Made by a program: the position numbers and the translations under genes. From contig NW_004452125.1 in the NCBI RefSeq assembly GCF_000321225.1, positions 181,570 through 245,569 on the forward strand: 64,000 nucleotides of DNA, given 5' to 3'. This DNA comes from Odobenus rosmarus divergens (lineage: Eukaryota; Chordata; Mammalia; Carnivora; Odobenidae). Below the pieces are notes generated by a model, which was not told where the DNA came from, searched no databases, and saw only the letters and a program-made list of their open reading frames with translations. Shown piece after piece: positions 1 to 9,800 of the stretch; position 1 is the first letter of the stretch; the number at the start of each line of letters is the position of its first letter.

Positions 1-236
1 ACAAAATAACTTGCTGGGATTTTGAGTGGGATTGCATTGAATCTATAGATCAAGTTGGGAAGAGCTGATATCTGAGCAGTATTGAGTCTTTCCATCCATG
101 AACATGGACTATCTCTCCATTTACTTAGTTTTTTAATTTCATTAATCAGAGTTTTGTCATTTTCCCCTATGGTTCTTGTACACATTCTGTTAGGTTTATA
201 CTTAAAGATTTCATTTTTGGGGGTGCCTAGCTCATT
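1..236 (-). mobile_element. L1 ORF2 fragment, antisense
   Basis: The plus strand reads like the complement of L1 ORF2 (GGGATTGCATTGAATCTATAGATCAA, split here for length as GGGATTGCATTG and AATCTATAGATCAA, then TCCATCCATGAACATGGA). This is a very common antisense L1 signature. It is truncated by the window edge and old. Confidence 0.8.
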
Positions 237-339
237 TTTTATGCCAAAATAAATTTGCCAATGGATATAAGGTTTAAACATACAAAAATAAATCATAATA
301 CTAACAGCAAAAAAGATGAATGGATTTTTTTTTACAAAC

Positions 340-800
340 TTGGCACTGTATAAGTACAAGGTACTATGATTATAAGTGCTTTATATATAATAACTAATCC
401 TCACAACACTACCAAGTAATTATTATAATCCATATTTTACAGATGAGGAAACTGAGGCTAGATAAGTTAAATGTCTTGTTCAAGATTGTAGAAATAGTAA
501 GCAGAAGGGGTGCCCAGGTGGCTCGGTCATTAAGCGGCTGCCTTCGGCTTGGGTCATGATCCCAGGGTCCCAGGATCAAGCCCCACATCGGGCTACCTGC
601 TCAGTGGGGAGTCTGCTTCTCCCCTGCCTGCCATTCCCCCTGCTTGTGCCCTCTCTCTTCCTCTCTTTCTCTCTCTCTGTGTGTCAAATAAATAAATAAA
701 ATATTAAAAAGAAAAAGAAATAGTAAGCAGGAGATATAGATTTGAATCTCAGAAGTCTAGCTCCAGAGTTCGTGTTCTGAACTACTATACTACAAGTATA
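340..800 (-). repeat. MIR SINE interrupted by a SINEC insertion
   Basis: The minus-strand MIR is recognised by ACAGATGAGGAAACTGAGGC at 440-459 and the preceding TCCTCACAAC. The element resumes after 730 with TTTGAATCTCAGAAGTCTAGCTCC-like sequence. The SINEC at 505-715 splits it cleanly. Confidence 0.75.
505..715 (+). mobile_element. SINEC (CAN-SINE)
   Basis: tRNA-related head (GGGGTGCCCAGGTGGCTCGG), body with ATGATCCCAGGGTCC, CT-rich stretch and AAATAAATAAATAAAAT tail. A perfect 15-bp target-site duplication (AGAAATAGTAAGCAG) lies at 490-504 and 716-730. Confidence 0.95.
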
Positions 801-869
801 GGCAGTGCCTTCCTAGACAAGTCTATGCATATGTATAGATTACATTTAAGCTTCTGAATTTAAAAATAT

Positions 870-1062
870 ATTTTTTAAAGATTTTATTTATTTATTTGAC
901 AGAGAGAGACAGCGAGAGCAGGAACACAAGCAGGGGGAGTGGGAGAGGGAGAAGCAGGCTTCCCGCTGAGCAGGGAGCCCGATGTGGGACTCGATCCCAG
1001 GACCCTGGGATCATGACCTGAGCCGAAGGCAGATGCTTCACGACTGAGCCACCCAGGCGCCC
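870..1062 (-). mobile_element. SINEC (CAN-SINE), minus strand
   Basis: Complement of the SINEC consensus ending in GCCACCCAGGCGCCC. A perfect 16-bp target-site duplication (CTGAATTTAAAAATAT) lies at 854-869 and 1063-1078, in the MKX downstream flank. Confidence 0.95.
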
Positions 1063-1826
1063 CTGAATTTAAAAATATTTTAAGTGAAGTAAAAAAAATA
1101 TACAAAAACAGTCTTGGAAAATATTTATAGCATATATTATAGATGGAATAGAATAGAATTTTAAAATATTCATATAATGTACAAATCACTAAAAAATGGA
1201 TGAAAGGAAGGAAAGAAGGAAAAGGAAATAAAAAAAAACAATAAAAAGAAAGACATAAACAAGCAGTTCATTGAAAACAAATACCAATGACCAATAAGCT
1301 TATGTGTGTCACTCATCTTGAAAAAGTACCAGTTAAAACAGTGACAAAATACCACTTTTGCCTACCACATTGTCTAGTATTGAAAAGTTTAATAATACTC
1401 AATGTTTTGAACAAGTTGAAGAAAAACGGACATTCACATCCTACTGTTGAAAGTGTAAATTGGTAGACCTTTTACTTGGTAATTTGGCAGCATCCATCAA
1501 AAAATTTAATTTACCCATCATTTGACCCATTAATTCCACTTCTAGATATTTATTCCATAGACGTCTAAGTGGCTGAAGACACATATATACAAGAATGTTC
1601 ACCGCATCAGTATTTATATCAGTGATGTTGAAATATGGTCTGTATGATGATGACTATTCACCAATTGTTTGTTATTAGTCTGTGAGGAGATAAGGGGTCA
1701 GAATATAAATCAACTAAGAGCACTGTGAGTTCAGGTGACAATTTTTATTCATAGAAGTTTTTCTTGCAGTATGCTAATTTATATTCTGGTCTAAGTTCCT
1801 TACCTCAATGTAAAACATCACTTTAA

Positions 1827-2030
1827 AAAAAATTTTTTTTTAAAGATTTTATTTATTTATTTGACAGAGAGAGACACAGCGAGAGAGGGAACACAAGCAG
1901 GGGGAGTGGGAGAGGAAGAAGCCGGCCTCCTGCTGAGCAGCGAGCCTGATGCGGGGCTCGATCCCAGGACCCCGGGATCATGACCTGAGCTGAAGGCAGA
2001 TGCTTAACGACCGAGCCATCCAGGCGCCCC
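1827..2030 (-). mobile_element. SINEC (CAN-SINE), minus strand
   Basis: Complement of the SINEC consensus inserted into the L1. The target-site duplication (1810-1826 and 2031-2047, GTAAAACA.CACTTT.AA) has two mismatches, so it may be somewhat older than its neighbours. Confidence 0.93.
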
Positions 2031-2168
2031 GTAAAACAGCACTTTGAATAGCACTAGTTTATAATAACTAAAAACTGGAAATAATCCAAAAGTCCACCAA
2101 GTAGGTATTTGCCAAGTAAAGTAGAAAAGATCCAAAATAAAGTCGTATGCATTCATTTAAATAATGAA

Positions 2169-2215
2169 ATCTACATATATATAGATATGATACATATATA
2201 TATACATACACATGA
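2169..2215. repeat. TA/CA-rich simple repeat
   Basis: Alternating TATATA/CATA sequence inside the L1 relic. Confidence 0.8.
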
Positions 2216-3000
2216 TGGAATGGAAAAAATATTGCAGAATAGTATTAATATGGTAAGAAATGCAAGATGAAAAAGTACAAGTTTGTATATGCATAGAGTT
2301 TCTGGAAATAGACATAAGACATTGTTAACCACGGTTATCTCTGGAATGTGGGATTGGGATCATGGAGAGATAGGGTATGGGGTTTTTTTTTATCTTATGC
2401 CCTCCTACACTGCTTAAATGTTTCTACTGCTAGCATAAGTTATGTTTATACTTTTTCAAAACATGAATTAAAATTTTAAATTTTGTTTAAAAGCCATGAA
2501 TACAAGTCAGATTAGACTCACTGCAGATCAAATTTCCAGAAACTGCCTTTGGGCTGAAATTTATTTCAGAAGACTTACTGAGACAAACTTTACATGAATT
2601 TCCATGGAGTCATCCGTGTAAAGATGTAAAAAGCACACCAGCTTGTTTTCCCAAACTTAGAAATTGGTTTTTCTCACCTTAAAAACAAAAAAGAGTTTAT
2701 TATGGGCAAATACATACACTTCTCAAACCAAATTTTTAGTCCACCTCTAAGATGTGTCTCCAGCCTAGGAAGTGATGAAGTTAGGATTCTGTCCCTGCAG
2801 TGTAACAATCAGTCACCTAATTCTGACCGTAACTGTTAAAAAGAAGTAGAGGACCAGAAGACTCTGCTCAAGAAGGCCCAAAGATGGTAGATCACAATAT
2901 GAACTTGACAAAATCTGGGGGTCTTATATGCTTCGTGGAAACCACAGTTTATATTGCCAAAAATATGGGATATTTGGTCTTACAGAGTCATCTGGAACAC

Positions 3001-3240
3001 ATTAATAATCATTAACATTTGTACAGTACATGCAGTTTGCAAAGTACTTTTATATTCACTGCCTTATTTAATCCTCACAATAGATCTTTGGAGTAGGTAA
3101 ATTTCATAGATCAAATTTTATAGATGCAAACACTGGGTACACAAGACTTATGCTTATTCCCCAAAGTCACCAAGCAGTGAAGAGGCAAAGCCAGGTTACG
3201 CCAGTCCAAGTCCTCACCACCACCCCACACTGCTTTCCAA
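3001..3240 (-). repeat. MIR SINE, minus strand
   Basis: Diverged complement of MIR: AAAGTACTTTTATATTCACT, ATTTAATCCTCACAA, AAAGTCACCAAGCAGTGA and AAGCCAGG blocks in the expected order. Confidence 0.7.
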
Positions 3241-3764
3241 GGCATGGCCGACCTAAGCCGCCCCAGACAGAAGAGTCTGGGCGGCTTGCTTACTCTCGGT
3301 GTTTATTTGCATGATGTTATGCTGTTGAGCTGGATGAGTTTAAAAGCAGACCATGGCTGTTGCCACTGTTTGTTAAACATTGCTACTCGGAGCAGGCAGG
3401 GATACAGACAGCAGCTTGAGTTCTTAGTCATCTTGAACAGGATCAAGCAGGATGAATAGAAGGAAAAGCAATTCTAGTTGATATGGATGAAGGAAGCTCT
3501 CCCACAAGCTATGTTTTCTATTGGCATGTGTGTTCTTTCCTACCTTTGTTATACTTTATCCTTTTCTCTGGAAAGTTGAAGGTAATAATAATAAAATGAT
3601 CTTTCTTGAAGGTCTCTCCAACTCTGATCCTATTATTACTCCATAGCAGTCTTTCATGTCAGATATCTTTCCTTTCCCAAGGCTCTTCATTAAACTCTCT
3701 GTATCTCATACGCTATGTGTATTTCTTTCTTGCACACAAACCCTATATAGAGGAATTATAATTA

Positions 3765-4000
3765 TGTGATAATACCTTCCACTTATTAAGCACCTATTAA
3801 ATGCCAGGCATTGTGGTAGGCACTTCATGTATTGTATGTGATCTCTAAACCTTGTAGCAAATCTACAAGGTATGGACTCATTCCTCTCACTTTGCAGATG
3901 AAGAAAGCCAAGCCCAGAGTGACTGAGTCTGGATCTTATGCAGTGAGTGGCAGAGCTGAGATTCAAACATAGATCTGTCTAACTTCAAAGCCAGTAATAA
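3765..4000 (-). repeat. MIR SINE, minus strand
   Basis: Complement of MIR: AATGCCAGGCATTGTGGTAG, TTTGCAGATGAAGAAAG, GAGTGGCAGAGCTGAGATTC and AAACATAGATCTGTC in order. Confidence 0.8.
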
Positions 4001-4296
4001 TGCTTATTGTATTAGCTTCTCAAAGAAGGTGTTTAGTGAAAATGTTCATTTTAAAGCTATGTATTTTAACAGTTAGCATCATACTCTCTTTTCCTTGGCT
4101 CTTAAAAGGTAGGTTGGTGGTCTAAGGTGATGAAAATCAAACCTAATACAAATGCAGTGCTGCCATATCATATCCCTTACCAACCTACAGAGACTTACAG
4201 CATATAATGGACCCTTCTGTTCTACTTCTTTCTCCACCTGGTCAACTCTCAAAGGAAAATAAAATTCATATGATCATTGAGGTCTAGAAATTAACT

Positions 4297-4302
4297 TTTA
4301 TT
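4297..4302 (-). terminator. Candidate distal MKX poly(A) signal
   Basis: AATAAA on the minus strand, 2.34 kb after the stop; another lies at 4337-4342. Weak evidence: AT-rich sequence produces this hexamer by chance. Confidence 0.22.
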
Positions 4303-4781
4303 TTCAATCTGTCAAGAACTCCTGGCAGTTATTAATTTTATTAAAATGATTACATATGGCAAAACAAAGAATAGAGGTAATTCTATTTCTCTACAACATA
4401 AATTATGAGTTAGATTCTTAGCTGCTGGCTCAGCATTGTTCAAGATTCTTTTAAAGGATTGGGGGGACTTTAATTTCCAGAAAATATTAAAGCAGCAAAA
4501 GAAAAAATAAATTAAAAGTAATTGCAATTGGAGATATTGCCAAGGATGTGCTAATTATAAAATCTTCTTGATGTGTTTATAGGCCAGATTCCAAGCTTTG
4601 GTATTTAAAAAAAAAAATCATGTGAAAGCTCTCCTATATTGGCTTGTCATCCATAGTTTATAACACAGAACAAATTTGCTGATTCTTTTTAAAAAGATGG
4701 CAAAAATGAATGAGGACTAATTCAAATAAAAAACAACCAGCATCCATTCATCTAACTGAAATATGTCGAAACAAAATCAAT

Positions 4782-4787
4782 TTTATT
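4782..4787 (-). terminator. Candidate MKX poly(A) signal
   Basis: AATAAA on the minus strand (TTTATT on plus), 1.86 kb after the stop. It is followed about 45 nt downstream in mRNA sense by a GT/T-rich stretch (GCTGGTTGTTTTTT) that could act as a downstream element. This is the best of the candidates by local context, but no transcript evidence is available. Confidence 0.35.
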
Positions 4788-5391
4788 AAAATATTTAATA
4801 CCAGAATAACTTATAATAGTATGAAAAAGAGTGAAGTACTTGTCCTTAGTTTTCTTTGACATGATCCCATTTTGACAAAATTAATTTATAAAGATTCCAA
4901 AGTTTTTATCATGGATCTGTAACTATTTAAGGATGTAAACCAAAAGAACTCATACTTCATCTGATCATACAGTCATAACTTAACATATCTTGCTTTGCAT
5001 TTACTGTTACTGCAAACAGCAATTTAGAAAACAAAGTAAAAATATATATATACAAAATATTTTTATATCAAATTATTTTCATTACACTAAATAAACCCAA
5101 TCCCCAAATGTTATGTTACATGAAAAAGTGTCCTACAATTTATATCAAGATTGATATTGTCCGTATATCAACTAGAGCAGCCTTTGGTTTTAAAAGCGTT
5201 TTGCAAAATAAAGAAAAATATCACCACATGGCTGCACTATTGGCTCTCATTCACACTCACAAAAAAGCTTTCCAGTTTAAAAAAAAAATTACAAAATAGA
5301 TTACATACCCAGAAAAAACATCCCACCGTAAGAGTCAAATCCTTTTTACTTCTCTGTAGCACATATACTGTTATATTTGGCATCTCCACTG

Positions 5392-5397
5392 TTTATT
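5392..5397 (-). terminator. Candidate proximal MKX poly(A) signal
   Basis: AATAAA on the minus strand, 1.25 kb after the stop. It is the only canonical hexamer I found between 5400 and the stop region. The downstream GT-rich element is weak. Confidence 0.25.
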
Positions 5398-6639
5398 CAA
5401 GTTTCAAGTCTCCCCAAGCTGATTAGAATATTATTGTTTGATTGAAAACTATATTCTTCTTTCTTGATATTGATTATTCTCACTCAATGATAGTTTAATT
5501 TAGAAACAAAATGTTCTTTCTTTTAATGCATGATTTCACTTAATTTTTACTTATTTAGTGTCCTACTTGGCAAAATTCAAAGACTGTCAATGTTTTGTTT
5601 TCCATATGTTTTAAATTTAAAAACCAATTGTATGTGTGTATACGTATATTCACAGAGATACATTTCTTTCATTGTCTTGTTCTCGTTGCAATACAAATTG
5701 TCCATCAGCAATTATAATTTGAAATGAACCAACTAAAAGGTTTTTCAACCATTCCATACGAAACAGTTTCCATCACAAAAAGCACTGAACTCTAATGCAA
5801 ACAGGATCATGTGTTAAAACTAAACTATAGGTTTAGTTCTACACAGGTACATTTTGAGTCATTTCTATAATAAAATTTTTAAAAACTTCAGCGAAACTTA
5901 AGAAAAAGAAAATCCAAATTAATTCTAAAAGGGCATTGTGGTATTTTTCCAGCAATGCTTGGAAAAAGTGTTTCAGATCACAATGTATTCACTGGGATTC
6001 TTCTTATGTGAATCTTCTTATGTGATCGCCGCTCCTTTTCTTTTGGACCTTTGTTGTGTGTCAGATAGGCAGGCAAGAGACATGCATGAATTTCTCACTG
6101 TCACTCTGAAAAGCATGCTGAACAATTTTAAATGCTGCAGAAATTTTTTTTTTTTTTTTTTTTAGAGGAATGTTTCATTTGGGCTGAATAGATTTCCAAG
6201 TTTTAACATGTGAATTACTGAATACATCGTGAGGGCTTTCAGCGAGTGTGGTTTCAGTCCTGGAATGGTTACAGGCCCGTCTGGAGTGACACACACAGAC
6301 TAACAAGCATGGTGGTGGTGTCATTTGAGGCATAGCTACTCCGCTATGCCCACGTTGTGGCTGACTTTTGGGAAGCAAGGCACTTACTGTAATGGCAATG
6401 CAGACACTCGATGCATAGTTTGAGTAACATAAAATAAGTTACTATTTTTGATTAAAGTGAGGTTTTTATAATTTATATGTCTTTTATGGAAGCAACTAAA
6501 TGATCTAGTTAGGATAATTAAAAATAAGAAGAGGTTTGATAGGGAGTCATTTCCACTTCTGCTTCGGCTCTTAAGGAAGAGGATTTAGGGGAAAACACTG
6601 ACGTGAAGAACAGCCATTGGTCTGAAAAGCGACAAACCC

Positions 6640-6826
6640 TTAAAACTGCTGGGCCAGTGGCACTTTGACGGTCTTTACTTCTGCTATATGTGACGACTTC
6701 TGGATGATGCAGCTGGTAGTTCCCTGCAGGGTGTCTTTGCCCTGTGCAAGATTGGTTAATGCCATAGCTGCATTAATCTCCTTCCAGTAAGTGTCATCCT
6801 TGCTTGGTCCCTTCCTGTTGGCTGCA
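6640..6826 (-). CDS. MKX: MKX last coding exon and stop codon
   Basis: 187 nt of coding sequence follow the acceptor AAATCCAG (6834-6827). The first base completes a serine codon. The product is AANRKGPSKDDTYWKEINAA, then MALTNLAQGKDTLQG, TTSCIIQKSSHIAEVK and TVKVPLAQQF, ending in TAA at 6642-6640. This is the conserved MKX C-terminus. The exon continues directly into the 3' UTR. It is separated from the micro-exon by a 137-bp intron. Confidence 0.95.
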
Positions 6827-9800
6827 CTGGATTTAAGCAAAAAAAAAAAAAAAAAAAAGAAAAGAAAGAAAGAAAAAAAAGAAAATGATCAAACTCACTG
6901 TAGTGTACATGGAAAATGCCATCAGTGAAAAGCACAAATGGCAGATAATAACATATTTCTCACCTGTCGCCCTTATTGGATCCATTTTCCAGAGTGTCTG
7001 TAAAGACAAGCAAAAATTCAATTATTTTTCTTTTTTTCTTTCGGTTTTAATCTCTGGAGTTGCATCATTAATGACCCGGAATAGAAGCTCACCAGGAAAT
7101 ATGGTTGAAAATCAGTTAATTTTTTTTTCTACAAAGATAAAGTAGTTTAAATTAAGATACAAAAGAAATCTCTCTGCAAATGGGAACAGGTAATATAAAA
7201 TACAAAATAGCTTCCGTAGATATACAAAAATCTGACGATTTATTCTGAGAAATTGGGCTTTTTCATGAGGAGGCAAACAGTATAGGGATCAGCACGCTAA
7301 CTCTTCCTGCAGGCAGGTTCTGGTCTCACTCCCCCACTCACTGCTGTGTACCTTTGGACAGGCTATGATCCTCCCACAAAGTCTGGGATGCAGTGTCCTC
7401 AACTATAAAATAAGGGAGTTCCTAGCACTTCAGGGTGCCTCTCATTAAATATTCTATGAATGACTTCATGGGAGTCAAACTTTTCTCTCAGAAAAGGGAC
7501 TGACAAATAGTTCCCTCTGGCTAGCTAGCAAATGAGCGACAGATTCAATGTAGCAGCACAGGACTTCTGGCCTATTAGAATAATAGCGCACCAGTCTTCT
7601 AGTGGCAAAGGAACCCCTCATACTGCAGGAAATGAACATTACGGTGTGAGCTTTGCTTACGCACTCTCTCTTTTGGTGTAGATTTCCTCCCTCTCTCAGG
7701 CACTAATGTCTACCAAAGCAAACATCAATATCAAGAAAGATGAAATGGGCTATTGATCTTGATTAAATCTCTCTAGGTAGCTTTTAGGCTAGAAGAATAT
7801 GGTATTGGCAACACAAAAATAGACATGCTGGAGGGAAAGATATAGACGGGGTAAAGAGGATCTGCTAGCATGGCATGGGAAGTGGGGACAAAGGAGCAGG
7901 GTTGGGACTCCCCATCAACCTACGAGACTCCAAAACTAGGTTAAGTCACGACCACCACCACCACCACCACCACCACCATCACCACCACCACCATCATCAT
8001 CAAAAACAACAATAAATATTACCAAGTAGTTACAGAATGAGGCACTTTGCCCTACACGGGAAACATGAAAAACACAATATTTACTCAAGGCCTTCTTCTG
8101 GTTCTATGGCTTTTGGAAAGCTGTCTTTTCCTGCCCTCCATCCTCTCCCTTTGTTTTATCTCCCCAACCCAATATTTTTGAAGGCATTTTTTTTCCCCTC
8201 TGCAATGCTCAAGGCTAGTAAAGTCAGGCGGCATAATTTTCCAGTTCTGGGCTCTAAGACAGTCATGGGACTTGAGAATAAGAGCATCAACATGATCATA
8301 ATACAGTGTAACTGGGGTAAAATTTTCCAAGGAAGATATGGTCAAGAGGAAATGATTATATGTCCATGGAGATGAGGCAGCTAAACTCCTGTGTCCTCTA
8401 GGAAGGAAAAGAATTAGGAAAGCCTGTTAGTGCATACTGAGTCAGGCCTCTTGGTGTGGACCTGGGTAAAATAATGGGTCACTATGGGCTCTTTGTACCA
8501 CCTTTCCCAGGGACCCAGGGAGCTTTAAAAAAAAAAAAAGAAGAAGAAGGCAGGCAAACAAAACAAAAACAGTGCATAAATGACAAGGTTGCTATGAGGA
8601 ATAAATGAGTTGCTATGTGGCTGGCCCAAAACAGAACAACAAACGTCCCTTTCTTTGATCTCCTTTCATTTAAGGGTCCTTTGGGGGAAATAGCTCAATC
8701 TGTGAGCAGTTGGATGGTCACCCTCTGGATCTTCTGGTCCCTACTAGGTTGGCCTGGATGGTTAGCTATATTTCTGCTGCTCTTGATATTTTTGGAATCA
8801 TACAATTAATTTATGTAATTGAAGGAAGAGAATGACAGTTTTTAATTCACAGAACTCTAATAATCCCAGTTTACAGATCACTTCCTATGTGCCAGGCAGT
8901 AGACTAAGCACTTTGTGTCTTAGCTTATTTTGTATTAGTGACTCTGTATGTGGATAGCATGTCTCTGTTATGTCTGTTAAGTCATTCTTTGTTTCGTACT
9001 ATTGTCTGTAAATCTTTACTCAAGAATGACAGAGACAAGGCACTACCAAAACAGAGTCAAGACCTTTGTTTAGGAGGAGGAAAGCCAGCAACACTGGCTA
9101 TTTTACAGAGAGAAAAAAAAAAAGAGTTAAGTTTTTGCTCAGTTTTGCCCACAAATTGCAACAATTCTGTTGCCAAAGTGAAGCAATAGGTTATGGAGAT
9201 ATTTATTCAATGGAAAGACTTGGCAAAAGCAGAATAAGTTCCATGAAGCTTAAATAACATTAGGGAAATAACAAAACATAATTTAGAAAAGACCATGTAA
9301 CTGATGCTCTGGCTTACAAACAAAGCAGTCTCACATATTCAAAGGGGACCAGAGTTGGATTCCCTACCTGAACAGTCTACCCGAGAGTGATTACCGCACA
9401 GACAAGAAGGAAGCCTGTGGCTATCAAATATGTAAGGGGTTACAGAACCCAGAAATGCCATAAGTGAGTGGAGCCTGCCTGCGGAAGGAGAACATGGAAT
9501 TCACTGTTAAGATCCACGGAGAGCTTCTATTTAAGAGGACGTGTGAACTTGTATGTCCTGCAGCCCCATCAAAGGCGGCTGCCTCCCTGAACTCGTTCCA
9601 CGGAGAAACAAGTTGACTACAGCCAACTGTGAAATTATAAAATTCTGCTTACTCCTTGGGTGTATGTGTTTTACAGCGTGGTGCCTATGAAAATACCTTT
9701 GAAGTGTAAAACATAGATTCCAATCCCTGTTCGGGTGTTCTTAGTTTCACGAATTTCAACAATGTCCCCAGCAGCATTCAAAAGACTGCATCCTGCGTTT

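Larger units (their letters stand above)
1320..2480 (+). mobile_element. L1 3' end fragment, interrupted by SINEC
   Basis: Diverged L1 3' region: ACATCCTACTGTTGAAAGTG, TTCCACTTCTAGATATTTAT, and later AAAACTGGAAATAATCCAAA and a GGTTATCTCTGGAATGTGGG block. Split by the SINEC at 1827-2030. Confidence 0.7.
4280..6639 (-). other. MKX: MKX 3' untranslated region (lower boundary uncertain)
   Basis: AT-rich sequence follows the MKX stop with no sizeable interspersed repeat that I recognise, which fits a long 3' UTR. In mRNA sense it contains an A20 tract (plus-strand T run 6144-6163). The lower limit is inferred from AATAAA candidates on the minus strand and could be near 5.37, 4.76 or 4.28 kb. Short open frames here (for example 5151-5426 and 5938-6165 on the plus strand) have no recognisable homology and are not called. 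Confidence 0.55.

Noticed and set aside
884..1189. 101-codon open frame on the minus strand with GAPGWLSREASAFGSGHDPR
   Set aside because: It is the translation of a SINEC. The same peptide recurs at 30890-31081, 38643-38825, 41730-41931 and 50593-50799, all over SINEC copies.
5341..5400. U6-like string GTAGCACATATACT
   Set aside because: Only a short similarity; the rest of U6 snRNA does not follow.
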